From Rhabditophanes sp. KR3021 (lineage: Eukaryota > Nematoda > Chromadorea > Rhabditida > Alloionematidae), in contig CAUJLY010000002.1 of NCBI GenBank assembly GCA_963281155.1, positions 62,001 through 126,000 of the forward strand: a DNA stretch of 64,000 bases, in the 5' to 3' direction. The position numbers and the translations under genes are program-made. Positions within the stretch are counted from its first letter, which is position 1. Each line of letters opens with the position of its first letter. A model generated the notes under the pieces. The model was not told where the DNA came from and ran no database searches. It saw only the letters and a list, made by a program, of their open reading frames with translations. Below, piece by piece: positions 18,209-30,700 of this stretch.

Positions 18209-20391
18209 ATGAGCATCAACAGCTCTAGTTGGAGTAATATCCACCGCCAATATGACAACATCGCCCCCCAATTTAATGAGCCTACCACCAAATCCGGACC
18301 CCCTCAATCCATCATCTCCACCGAACCACCTCCCCAACAAAGCCACAAGCAAGGTTTGGCTGGTGAAAGCGAATCCATTTACTCGATGGGCAGTGTTAGG
18401 TATGGCTTACAGGAGCAGATGTTTTCAATTGGCCCCAACACTCAAATTCCACCAGCCTACTGTACTGTCGGGGGAAGAGAGCCTTTGGAAACGGTCCAGG
18501 AGAGACCCCGTTCCGCCCTATTAGGAGAAACGAAAAAGCAAGGAGGAAGAGCAGGGGAGGACCGTAATATTATGGCAATCACTTCTAGTGGGTGGGGGGT
18601 TTGTACAAAGGTGGGTGAAAGTGTGGACCATCATTCAGAGCGGGTAAGGCCGATGAGTAACTTCAACCAGGCAGGACTACATGACACATCCGTCCCTTCG
18701 AGGTTCAATGGAGGCAAGGCGGAGCAGGCTTGCTCTGTTTCTGAAGATTCAAATGTTCATTCAATGTACACTGGAAGAAGAGTTCCCATCAAACTGCTTT
18801 ACTCAAGAAACAACAGGAAACCATGGGAGAACGACCGCAGACGGTACGATAGTATGGAAAAAATGTCAATGGTCGAGACCACAGAATATTTCCAATCCAA
18901 GAAGACTTCTCGCCGCCCTTTCATCCCCCAAAGAGTTGACAAAAAGGAGGAAACCGGCATCAAAGGAACTCAAATGAAGGAAAACCTCGACACAACGGCC
19001 ATCCAATCCCAAAAGGTGGAAGCCCACACCGGCATAGACTTCAAAGTGATGCATGAGTGGAGTGATTCAGGTTTCTGCTCAACTCTTCTCGAGACAATCA
19101 AAACAGTCAACTACGAACATCCCCGCGAAATCCAACGTTACGCCATTCCCCTCATTCAGTTGGATCAAAACATCTGTGTGATGGCTCAAACTGGTTGCGG
19201 AAAGACGGCTGCCTTTTTGTTGCCCCTAATCCACCACCTCATCGCCATCAAATCAAAAGAAGATGGAGGTGGTAGTAAGGCGAAAAATGCACCTCACGCC
19301 ATCATCCTGTGTCATTCCCGTGAAATGGTGACCCAGATTTATGGGTGGGCAGTTGCTTTTACCAAGGGGTTGGCGATAAGTTGTGCCCGTTCTTATGGAG
19401 AATACTTCATCCCAGTCAACAAAGGCGAAATCATGGAAGGGTGCGATCTTTTGGTGGCGACGACGGGCAGACTGGTCTCTTTCATTCAAGATAACTTCAT
19501 CAGCTGTATCAATTTGAAATACTTTTTTATCGATGAGGCAGACACTTTCTTGAGGACGCGGGTGGAAGATTCCAACTTCCTGGAAGTGATCGCAACCCTG
19601 GAAACTCATTACAACTTGAGAAAACCAACTGACCGAGTCACATGCTTCTTCAGTTCGATCGTCTCGAAGCAGTTGGAGAAGTTAGCTTGTGAGTTGACCG
19701 GTAAAAACTACATCTTAGTCACAGATGAGTGCTATATCTCCGGAGAATTGACGCCACGTTTCAATGGCGAAGTAAGCCACAAGTTTACGAAAGTAGACAG
19801 CCCAGACAAAATAAATGCCCTTGTCAACTTCATCGCAAAAATTGTTTTGAAAGAACACAACGTTAGTATTGAAGACTTCTCCACTAATTATCTCAAATAT
19901 AGGTCAAAGATTTTGATATTCGTTAATAGTACTGATGATTGTTCGATAATTGCAAGACATTTGACGTTGATGAAGTTGAGGGCTGGGTGTATCCATAGGT
20001 AAATTTTGTCTTTCGAAGATCGATTCAATAATTTGTATCTTTTAGTCATCTCCTCCAAGAAAACCGTGAAAAGGCTCTAAATGACTTCAGAGATGGGCAC
20101 ACCCAAATCTTAGTGGCGACTGATCTTATCTGCCGTGGCATTGACATCTTCGGCCTAAAGTACGTCATCAACTACGACTTTCCTGTCTTCTTTGAGAACT
20201 TCGTGAACCGAGTAGGAAGAGTGGGTCGTATCTCGAAAGGTTGCACTCTCACCTTCTACAACCTCACTGACCGGAGTGAATTGACATACGTGTATGCAAT
20301 CTGGAAAGCTATGACTAAGTGCGGGATCACTGGAACTGGACTCGATGATGACATTCCCACCATCAAGCAAATCTTGAACATCAGCAAATAA
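18209..20391 (+). CDS. Divergent DEAD-box RNA helicase (Ded1/Vasa-like)
   Basis: Exons 18209-19998 and 20046-20391 (47-nt intron) give 711 residues; a TTACTTCCAG acceptor precedes the ATG by 8 nt, suggesting trans-splicing. The first 275 residues are polar and disordered. The helicase core has a Q-motif region (HPREIQRYAIPLI), motif I AQTGCGKT (about 324), motif Ia degenerated to CHSREM, TTGRL for TPGRL, an intact DEAD in FFIDEADTFL (about 442), motif III changed from SAT to FSS, then after the intron HLLQENREKALNDFRDG, ATDLICRGIDI and motif VI NRVGRVGR. Intron removal restores IHSHLLQENRE, confirming the splice. Relatives unwind or remodel RNA in translation and germ granules. The changed motif III and VI suggest altered coupling of ATP hydrolysis to unwinding. 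Confidence 0.9.
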
Positions 20392-21893
20392 GTCCTAGTT
20401 GTATTTTCTACTATACTTATACATATTTAAACTTATTCTTATTCGTTTTATTTTTACTTATATTTTACTTTTTATTATAATAAATATATTTTTTAATAGT
20501 TAATTGGTTCTTGTTTGGAAATTTGTTTGTAATCAAATGTTAATATTATGAAAAAAAACTTTTTTTTTTATCAAACTGTCATGCATGTCTAGTTCCATAT
20601 TTGTTACATGTTTTGCCGCCGTTGGACGCAGAATAAATAGAGCTTCAAAATGTGTATACTTTCGGAACATTCGGTCAAACGATACGTCGGCTCTTGACCG
20701 TTTAATGACTTTTTTTGGTGCCTGCCATTTTTTACTTTTTTTAACTTTTTAAACCACACTCCTCACCACAACCAAATTTCAAAAAAGTAATGTCAGATTA
20801 TGTTAAGTCTATTTATTATTGTCCGCTACAGCTCTTGCTTTTTCGAAGTTAACAGACATCAATTTTAATCCATAATGGTTCATATCATTAATCTTAAAGT
20901 TGTAGTTGAGTATAATATTTGTAATTATTGTATCCTTGTTTTGCAAAGGATTCTCACCTATTTGAATTAATGTGTTGGCCCATTAATAAATTTAAATGAT
21001 AATAGCTAAATAATCAAAATAGGCATGTATTTACAATGATTGAAATTAATCCACTAATAATACTATTAGCAAGTTTAAACAACACATCATCAGTAAAATG
21101 ATCATCAATAACGGCAAAATATTTATCAAATAATTGATTATTTATTTGTAAATCGATTTCATCATATTTCTAAGTTAAATTATTTAATGTTTGAAATTGT
21201 TGATGTTCATAATACTTAAATAATTCAAAGTTCAATTGAATTTGCAGAATATTTTAAGTGAATCTAATTTGCCGTAAAAAAAACATAATGTAATAAACTC
21301 AAGCAGTTTAATAATTTGAATGTATTTATAATAGAATATCAATACGTTCAAATATGTACATATTATATCTCATCTTGATAAATTCGAATTTATCATAAAG
21401 TTCAATTTTTCAAAATGAATATTCCATCAATAAGAAGTATGTATTTGTTGTGATAGAGTAATTGAAAGCGTAATATTTTTTTATTTTTTATTAAATCATA
21501 ACTTCCCACACAAATGTTTTGTATATGAATATCCTGTTACTTATCAACAATTACTCATGCAATTTATAGGTTTGATGAATGAGTATAAAATGTATACTAA
21601 GATTTAGTTTTATCTTAAAAATAATTACATAAAAACTTTCAAGATGATAAGAATAAGCTTTGATATAAGTAATCATAAAAATTAAGCAACATCAAAGTAC
21701 ATTTAAAAATATATGTACCTATAAATGTGCATATATTTGGTAATTTTTCCTTGTTAGCATTCATTATTTGATTGATTATAAAATTATATATCATTTTATT
21801 TAACGTGTATCAAGACAATGTTTTAAGCATGTTAAACATAATAATATTATGTATTTTATCTTTTAATCCTTATTTTTTTAAATTTCAGATAAA
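20392..21893. other. AT-rich intergenic, no gene seen
   Basis: 1.5 kb, very AT-rich. A GC-richer island at 20,610-20,740 is bounded by T-runs but matches no RNA gene I know. A TTTCAG acceptor at 21884-21889, 5 nt before the next ATG, fits trans-splicing. Confidence 0.5.
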
Positions 21894-24865
21894 ATGAAGA
21901 CAATTTTATTTATAATTATTTCAGCATTGTTATTTATTAACATATATGCTGGATCTGATTCAGACGGTCAATATTTTGTTGCTTCTTTTGCTCCATATAA
22001 CTCTCAAGAAGATCTTAGTACTTTCCAAGTTGAACTTGTATATATTCCAATTGAAAAACGTAATGCCATGGTAGATACACAATGGTATTCAATGAAATAT
22101 AATGAGATAGTACATGAAAGAATGAATGTCGACTTAGAAAGTAATTATATGATACAAACATTTTCATATGCCGAGATTATCGATGATTCATATACCACAA
22201 CTTCTGGTCCTGTTGTAATTCCAGATCCAAGAATTATTATTAAATCAAATACACCAATAAAAGTAATTGCCAGAATTTTTAATAGAATTACAGGAAAGGG
22301 GGACTCATATGATTTGGTTTCAACAAATTTTGTTTCAAATGAATATGAAGTAAATTTGCCAAAAAGTAATAAAGACGGTTTTCAATTAATTCATATTCTT
22401 CCAAGTGATAGTTCACCATCAATTGTTCAATATATACACTTTCAAGATGGAGTTCAAGTTGATACTGGAACTCTTTTGTTGCATAATACTTTAGGAGCTT
22501 TTCAAAATGCTATTAGCGTTCCTTTTGATGGAACTTCACATAATTATTATTTTAAAGGAGACAATAATTTTTATATTACCGCAGCTGTTACAAATGTTGA
22601 TATTAACTATTATGCTACAGGAAATTCTAATCAATTTGGAAATGAAATATCTGAATATGTTGCTTACCAAGCCGTCCCATTGTCTCCTTATGACTGCAAA
22701 CATCTTTACAATGATCCAACAGATATTCGTATGACTACAATTCAAAATTCAGTTTCTGTTTTTATTGGTGGAGGTGCCACCAACTGTGGTAATACATTTC
22801 CAATTTACACATTAAATGATAATAGAAATCAAAGATCAAATGGATTTGGACCAGATGATTCATTTGCATTTCCAGGAAACCAAGGATTAGTCGTTGATTT
22901 GAACACTATCGTTGAAACAACTTCATTTGGAAGTCAAGCAACTCATGACCTTACACCTTGGACAAGACTTGGAACTATAAGAGATCCTAGAACTAAACTT
23001 CCAAATGGATTATTTATTCATTACGTTCCAGATTCAACAGCTTTTGTAAGTGGAGATACTCGATTTTACAGTTTTAATGATGGAGACATGATCGAAGTTT
23101 ATGGAGATAATTCCGTTAATATTAATGAATTTTTAATTGACGGAAAAGCAACAACTCGTGCAAATGATGTAACTGTGACACCAATTAAATTGTTCAAATC
23201 TACATTTAATGCTTTTACAATGATTATTCCAACTGCTGGAATTCATACCTTTTCCTCTCGAGGAAAATATGTTGTCTTTGTAATGGGAAAAAATATCCCA
23301 ACAAAGCCATTCCTCTATGGATACACTGCAAGTTATAACACTTCCAAATTGACATCATACTGGGCATATGATTTAACAACTGTACCTTCCATTAATCCTA
23401 CATCTACTACTTCAAACAGTGCCGTCGATTCAGATGGAACAGAGTTTGTATTTGCATTTATTGATGATGATAATCAACACGGCGTTGCCTTAAAGACATC
23501 TGTCATTGTCATACCAATTTTTAAGGATAGTGTATGCACGTTTCAATATACTTTAAATTCGAATGACTCTCTTTTTCACTTCAAAAAGTTGCTTTTTACG
23601 GAAAAACTAACGAGGTAATAATAAAGTCAACAAATTAATATTACATCATTTTTTAGTTTTTTCTCAATTTCAATGAATTAATATTAACAACATCCTACAA
23701 TTACATAGGAATAAGTGATGTTTTGGTTAAAGACTTTCGCATATATGTTACATGTACCGAAGAAGTCAAATTAATTGGCAAAATTATAGAACCATATCAT
23801 GCATGGGGAGAAACTTTTTTAATTCCTTCAACTAAAAATGCAGGAAATAGGTATATTTTAGATATGGTAAGTTCTACTGATTGGACAAGAGGATCTGTTA
23901 CACTTTTACCATTTACTCAACAAAAGTCACTTAATGTCAATATTGTTGGATATTTAAATGATAAATTATTTTCAAATCAAACAATTGAATACGACACTAC
24001 TTTTGGCCAAAATCAAAATTATATTGCTGTTTCGCCAACTGGAATTAGTGGTGATGATAGTAATGTAACTTTAGTAATTTCTGCCTCATCACCTATAATG
24101 ATAGCTTATGCTACCAGTTATGCATCCACAAGTAATTTAAATGACAATTCGTGTGGCCGAACATGTTTATTAAATTATGTAACTTCATTTATATTGCCGT
24201 CAAATTCTAAAAAATGCCATCATACCTCACCAGTACCGGACCAAAGAATGATGACAAATAACTTTACAACAAGATTATATGTTTCTCCTCCAAGTATAAA
24301 TTCTAGTTGTAATGAAGTTTTGTCAATTAATATTTATGACACAAACAATCATGATAATGAAATAATTAGTTCCACTCAACCAAATACTGTTGATTTGACA
24401 AAGAGAATAGATGTGGCATCTTCTACATATGATGGTCAAATGCCAATATATAGACTGGGATCAATTTTACAAGGTGATTATGACAGTTGGACTGCTTATG
24501 GACATTTTATGCATTATGTTCCTAGTGTAAGTGAATGGATATCTGGAAAAAGTCAATTTTATACTTTAACAAAAGATTGTTATCTAGAAATATATGCCAA
24601 TTTAAATGATATTAATTCAGATAATTTGATAACCATAGATGGGAAACGTTTACCTTACTTCTTCAAATATGATATGAATCCTTTAAAATATTTTGATACA
24701 ACATTTACACATATCGTAGTATCTGTATCAGGATATGGTTTACATACAATTGATAATATTATGGGTAATTATGTTTTGTACGTTGTTTGTAAGAATGTTG
24801 AAGGTCCATATAATGCAGTAGGTTATGTTACAGGTTTCAATAGACCAAAAAATGACATGAATTAA
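21894..24865 (+). CDS. Secreted two-module protein, IgGFc-binding-like
   Basis: A signal peptide (MKTILFIIISALLFINIYA) opens a protein of about 970 residues. Exon 1 runs to about 23615 and exon 2 is 23657-24865, with a 41-nt intron ending TTTTTTAG. Two homologous modules are visible: TPWTRLGTI...GLFIHYVPDSTAFVSGDTRFYSF in the first and IYRLGSIL...GHFMHYVPSVSEWISGKSQFYTL in the second, each followed by an FLID/ITIDGK segment and an ending such as GKYVVFVMGKN / GNYVLYVVCKN. Parts (VIARIFNRITGKGDSYDL) resemble the N-terminal domain of IgGFc-binding proteins, a weak match. The reading frame slips by one base at an A-run at 23583-23587; a one-base correction joins VAFYGKTNE to exon 2. Role unknown: a secreted structural, mucus-like or defence protein is plausible. 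Confidence 0.7.
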
Positions 24866-24964
24866 TATATTAAAAGAAAATTAAGTTTAGTTTTGTAATT
24901 TATTTAGCAATAAAATTTGTTTTATTTGTGATTAAAATTTATTAGAAATTTCTCCAGGTAGGCA

Positions 24965-25789
24965 AATAGTAATTTCTTTCACAAATATACCCAGACCAGG
25001 AAAACAGGGGCAAAAAGAAAAATTATAAATAATTTCTAGAATATTCATGGCTTGTTATGGTAAACCATTAAGTATATTTGGTTAATAACTTAATATAATT
25101 ATTTTTTAATATCTCTTTATTTCAATTTTTAACTATGGTAATATATTCTGTATTTTAAATGTATAATCATTATAAAATAGCAGAAATTGTATTGAAATGT
25201 GAAAGTACACAAAAAAATTAAAGCAATGAATATAATAATGAATGTTCGTCAGTTTGCAATTATAAAAATTATGTAGTCTCATTTTAATTTCATTGGGTTT
25301 TATCAATATGTATTATTAAAAATATACTTGCTCACCAACATACTATTTTAACTATTTGTTGTAAGAGATATGGTAAAGAAATTTGATTTATGTTGAATTT
25401 ATTGAAAGTTGTTATATTTTATAATAAATTTAAATGGTAAAAATGACCAAATTGTTATATTTTAGACAGTTTAAAGCTTTTTTAATGTTGGATCTATAAA
25501 TGATTTAAACTAAATTATTATTGCTATATTTAGTTTGATATTTATAATAGCTGTATGATCAACAGAAATTATAAGCATTAAATTGGTAAATAACTTAAAC
25601 TAAAAAATCGAGATATTAAAATGTTAAAAAAGAATAATAAAATGTTACAAAAGAATAATAATACGTTATTAACCAAATATACTTAATGATTTACCAAAAC
25701 AAGCCATGAATGTTCTAGAAATTATTTATAATTTTTCTTTTTGCCCCTGTTTTCCTGGGCTGGGTATATTTGTGAAAGAAATTACTATT
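24965..25789. repeat. 125-bp inverted repeat with 575-bp loop
   Basis: Left arm 24965-25089 and right arm 25665-25789 are reverse complements with four mismatches over 125 bp by eye. The spacer (25090-25664) is AT-rich and codes for nothing visible. No clear target-site duplication or transposase is seen. It may be a non-autonomous foldback/MITE-like element or an inverted duplication. Confidence 0.9.
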
Positions 25790-26300
25790 AATGTTATGAA
25801 ATCAGCAGGTATTATTTTGAATGTTGAAGGTGTTTTATATGAGAACGAAACAATTGATGACAGTAATAATTGGCCGTCAGTTATTTCAGATGATTTGTTT
25901 CCTTGGACGCCTATGAACACTTTAAGCATCTCGCCTGTTAATTCTTATGACTCTGAGACATACCTTTCTCCAGACACCAAACCTCAAATAACGAGCCACC
26001 CCTTCTCTAACAACACTCATACACTGTTAACGAGAATGGAGCAAGCAAAGATACTTTATTAAGGAAAAGGTAGATGTATAAGAAATATACAGATCATAAT
26101 AGTAGTATGGAGTTTTAGGAAGGAATCCTTAGCATATACTAATCTTTCAGAACAAACTTCATTCAACTGCAATATGCTTCTAATCATTGGTTGTCCTACT
26201 TTTTTTTGTATAAAACTCATCTACCTTGTAATATTTATGTTGTTCGGAAAAGCCAAAAAAGGTTACAAAGTGAAGAAGCAATTTATCGAAAACAAATAAG
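25790..26300 (+). other. Possible exons of an unrecognised gene
   Basis: The frame ending at 26062 reads NVEGVLYENETIDDSNN and a polar Ser/Thr/Pro stretch. After an acceptor-like TCTTTCAG at about 26142-26149 a second frame has a hydrophobic helix (LLIIGCPTFFCIKLIYLVIF) and a basic tail ending FIENK before a stop at about 26297. Together they could be the end of a small membrane protein, but no donor joins them convincingly and the first frame runs into the inverted repeat. Confidence 0.2.
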
Positions 26301-27722
26301 TGGCTGATTTGTAGAAGTCAAATAATTACAAACTTTCTCACAACAATTATTTGTTAGATTTGGATTGTTTGGAGTACAATTTATTATTCTAGTTTGGCTG
26401 TGAAATGAGACATAAGAAGTTGGATGGTTTGAAGGCGATTTTGAATTTATTATATGGTCGAATCAAAAGATACTTTGCACTTGTACGTTAATGTATCTTT
26501 GTAGGTATGATATCAATGGCCTTTTGCTTAAAATGTCTATGCTTGTCTTTTAAAGGAGAATAAAGTAAAAAAGTTATCACAAAGAAAGTCCGAAATGGCT
26601 TGAACTGGTCATAAACAGAATATGTGTAGATCCTTGATATTATTTCCGCTCTTACTGCCAATTTGTGTGAGCTATTCATCGTTATACAAAAACTTGTGAC
26701 AGTTTTGCATTCAGTTTGTATGGAAAAATGACACCATATACATAGTATATATTACCTTTGCACTTCAATTTAAAAAAAGATTTAGCTTTGAAGGATATCC
26801 TAAAATAGAACACCTATTTGGTAAAAAAGAATCGTTGAAGGTTAAAAGTTTTTCCATCAATCAAAAATAAACCACATTATAGGAGATTAAAATAATTTAT
26901 GAATACATATCCTTTAAAAAAAGGTTATTTTTACCATGAACGCACAAACTTGTTTTAAACATTTAATAAAATTTATCATCTCATGTCAATTACCTTTTTC
27001 ATATAAATTCTAATTAATATCTGTTAAAGAGCAAACTTTTTTAAACCTCAAAATGATAATCTAAATTTTGGTACGTTTCGAGCCCTATGGCAATTTACCA
27101 CTTAATAAAGTTGCAAAATATTTAATTGTTTTATGGAACATGTAGAAATAACCAGTACCAGACACTTAAATTACTACTATTGTTTGGAGATGTTGTAGAT
27201 GGATAAATTCAATTGCAATTTATCTTATTAGTAGATCAAAGCAACTTCTTCGAATCCTCTTGATCTATACCATTGCCCCTACCACAATGTGGTAAACCAA
27301 AGGTCTAACATTTTCTGGATCGTCAAGATAAAATACATTTACCATTCTTCCCAATATCATTCTTAATTCACATATTTAATAGGAATACTTTATACGAATG
27401 CATAATACAAATACTTAATACGGTTCATTTCAATTTTCCACGTTTTTATTTTCCGAAACTTTTGTTTTAATTTATTTGTCAGAGACACACTACTAATAAC
27501 TGTGTTTAATTGTATTTAAATATATTTACATGTTAAAATCGAAAACAAAACAGATATCATGACGGATAACTTTCTTTCTTAACGGATCATGTGAACAACT
27601 AAATTAATTCTAATGGTATTTACTTTTTACTTACCATTACTTTTCTCTTCATCCTTTTTTGCTCGTCAACACTTCATTTCATTTCATTTCAGAAACTTTT
27701 TTCACACACTGGAGGCTCAAAA
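26301..27722. other. Intergenic, no gene seen
   Basis: AT-rich. A 63-codon minus-strand ATG frame at 26488-26679 is the only sizeable one and has no recognisable features. A tRNA-like TTCGAATCC at about 27248 lacks a matching A box. Confidence 0.45.
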
Positions 27723-30700
27723 ATGATTCAGAGGATATTTTTCCTCTTTTTTATTTTTTGTCATGTACGTTTTTAATTTCCTAAATTAATAAACTTATAA
27801 ATAGTCCCATGCATCCCAATCTCCAGGATCAATACCAGAAGACTATTGGAATCCAATTAAGTATCCCCAACATCACAGACCATTAATAGCTAAAAATGGC
27901 CTGCCAAATGTTCCCAGATCTCCCTATGAAATGCCGCCCGCATTGTCAGTAACGTCTCCTCCTCACGGAGGTTATTACGAACCAACTAAAGCATACACTC
28001 GTGGCCCGTTTCCTTACGTTTCCCTCACCACCAACCCCACTTTTGATCCAGTCCGAATTTCTCTGAATGATCCTCAACATTTGCTTAATGAGTTGAAACA
28101 AACTGGCCATTATCAGACAGAGGAAAATTCTAATTCGCACAAAGAATATGACAAAGTTGTTTCCAATACTGGCATTTTTTACCCAGTTGAGAAGACTAAT
28201 ACAGGAGATCTAATTGGATATGTCAATGTTCCTTATTATCATGTTCCTAAACTTAATAAGGAAAAGGTTGCGACTCAGGAGACAACAATAATTACTACTC
28301 ATACAAATCCTGCATTATTTACTACTAAAGCAACTGTTAAGCCAAGAATTTATACTACAAAAACTGCTAAACCAACAATATTGACAACGGCATCTGTAAA
28401 CACCAAATTAATTACCACCAAACCAGCATTAATCACAACTACCACAACCCCCAAAACAATGACCACGATCATTAATCCTGAAACAACCGTAAAAGTGACA
28501 ACAACCACATACCCAATCAAATCAACAAATCCTAAAAGTATAACAACCAAAGTTGATGATGATGAAATAACGTATGACGGAACGACGAAAAAAGATATTC
28601 CGACAAACAAAGTCACCTTAACACCACCACCAACCACATCTTCTTACACAACAGCAGGTGTCAACCCTAATTATGAAACTAAAATTAAGACTTCGAACGA
28701 TTATATGAGAGAATGGAATTTGATATTTCCACCTTCTGCTGTTCCGAGAAAGGGATATGAAGTTGTTCCTATTAATCCTTACATTCCCCCCTCTGCCGTC
28801 AAGAGACCTTTCCCGAAGTTGGCATTTTTGCCTAGTCCCAATTATGGACCATCTGTATTTGGACTTTCATTTTTAGGAACGACAAAGTCCCATCCTGTTT
28901 GGATTCCGTGGTGGAAGACTACACCCCAACCCATTCCTCAAAGAACATTCACACCACCTTCATTTTATACGACAAAACAAAATGTAGTCATCACAAATAC
29001 AAAGAACTTTCCCCAACACATAACACAACCACCAAAAATCCACAAAAGTTACGTAACAGAAAAACCTCCCTCAACATCATCATTCGAAATTGACTTTGAA
29101 ACGAGCCCCCAAAAACAGCCCCTCCAAGTAAAGCACCAAAATTGGTGACGACGTCAAAGAAAGTACTATCATCAACACAATCAACTTTTACCGGTCAAAT
29201 TGAATTTGAAAAGGAAACGAAGGTGTTTACGAGACCACGAGTAACTTTTACAAAGAGACCTTCTGTCCAAACCACATCTGCAATTGACTTTGAAGAGGTA
29301 ACTGAAAGAATAAAGATTTTCAGCAAGGAAACTACTTTGGCAACAAGACCATCGACAAAACTTTCCTCTACACAATCCCCTCAGACTACAGAGACAGATT
29401 TTTGGACTTGGCCAAGTATCGCTACCACCAAAACTACTCCAAAACAAATTACAAATAAAATAATTTCTCCTCAATTTATTACTCAAAGGCCTTCTCCGAC
29501 TTTTAATACCAAAGTCACTGCTCCTCCACTCATTATAATAAGTCAAAAACCGGTTGAAGAAGTTACAGATGACTTTGATTCTATCTTTAAAACTCATCCA
29601 ACACTAAAACCTTTAGTCAAGACTACTGAAATGCCTAATGTCTGGATTACTGAAAGTAACAAGGAAACTACTAAAGGGCCTGATCTTAAATTTGAGGAAA
29701 TGACTGAAAGGCCAGATGTCAAGTTTGAGGAGGTGACTGAGAAACCACATATTAAGTTTGAGGAAATTACGGAGAGACCACATGTTAGGGTTACTGGAAA
29801 TGTTAAATTCGAGGAGGTTTCGGAAAAGCCGTTTGTTAAGTTTGAGGAAAGTACTGAGAGACCGGATGTCAAATTTGAAGAAGTTACGGAAGAGCTTCAT
29901 ATTACCGAAAGACCCCATACTACAGAAAGGCCTCGTATTACTAAAAAGCCTCTAATTATTGTTACTGATGGTGTCAAATTTGAAGAAAATACGGAAAGAT
30001 TTACAGAATCACCACATCATAAAGCCACCGATGGTGTTAAATTTGAAGAGTTTACAGAACGAGTAACAGAAAGCACCAAAATCACACACAAACCAAAGAC
30101 AACTAAATCTGAAATTGAAATTAAACCATCAATAGTTACTGACAACATGGATCTAGAAGAAGATATTGACAAAGTTAGTACTACTCTTTCAATTCCACAA
30201 ACTACAAAAACAGTTCAAACAACACCCAAAATAATTATATTTGAAAAAAGTACATCCACTGAATCACCATCTATATTTGAAAGGATAACGACAGATGAAA
30301 TAGATGCGTTCCTATTTACATCATCTACAACACCTGCCATACCATCACCCGTGACTGTTAAACCTATTGTCACCACAAAACAAACCATATCAACATCCGC
30401 CATCTCTTCTTCCCTCTCACCAACTACCATTTCCTTTGAAAAGGTTACTGAACCTTCGCAACTTTTTGAGACAACTCAAAGTGTGGCAACAGATAGATCT
30501 GATCAGTCGACACTTTTCCCTAAAATCGAGACTACTACAACACAAAATGTGATATTTGAAAAAGAAACCGAAAGGGTATTTATCGAAGAGGCTGAATTCG
30601 AAAAGGGATCTACTTTGATTGGAAGTCAACAAACAACAAGTAAGTCCTTAACAACTAATCCTCCTTCTTTTCCACCACTAACCTAAACACGCTTCCTCAA

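Noticed and set aside
20610..20740. GC-richer island that could be a small nuclear RNA gene
   Set aside because: No match to U1-U6, SL RNA, 5S or tRNA signatures could be recognised by eye; no conserved promoter element seen.
25706..25789. Coding start within the right arm of the inverted repeat
   Set aside because: The same sequence is present inverted at 24965-25089 without a gene, so openness here reflects the repeat rather than coding.
27235..27300. tRNA-like TTCGAATCC box
   Set aside because: No A box at the right distance and no cloverleaf on either strand.
28350..28637. Val/Ile-rich minus-strand frame that looks like a membrane protein
   Set aside because: It is the antisense of Thr codons (ACN read as NGT) in the Thr-rich gene; several similar frames occur along 28-34 kb.
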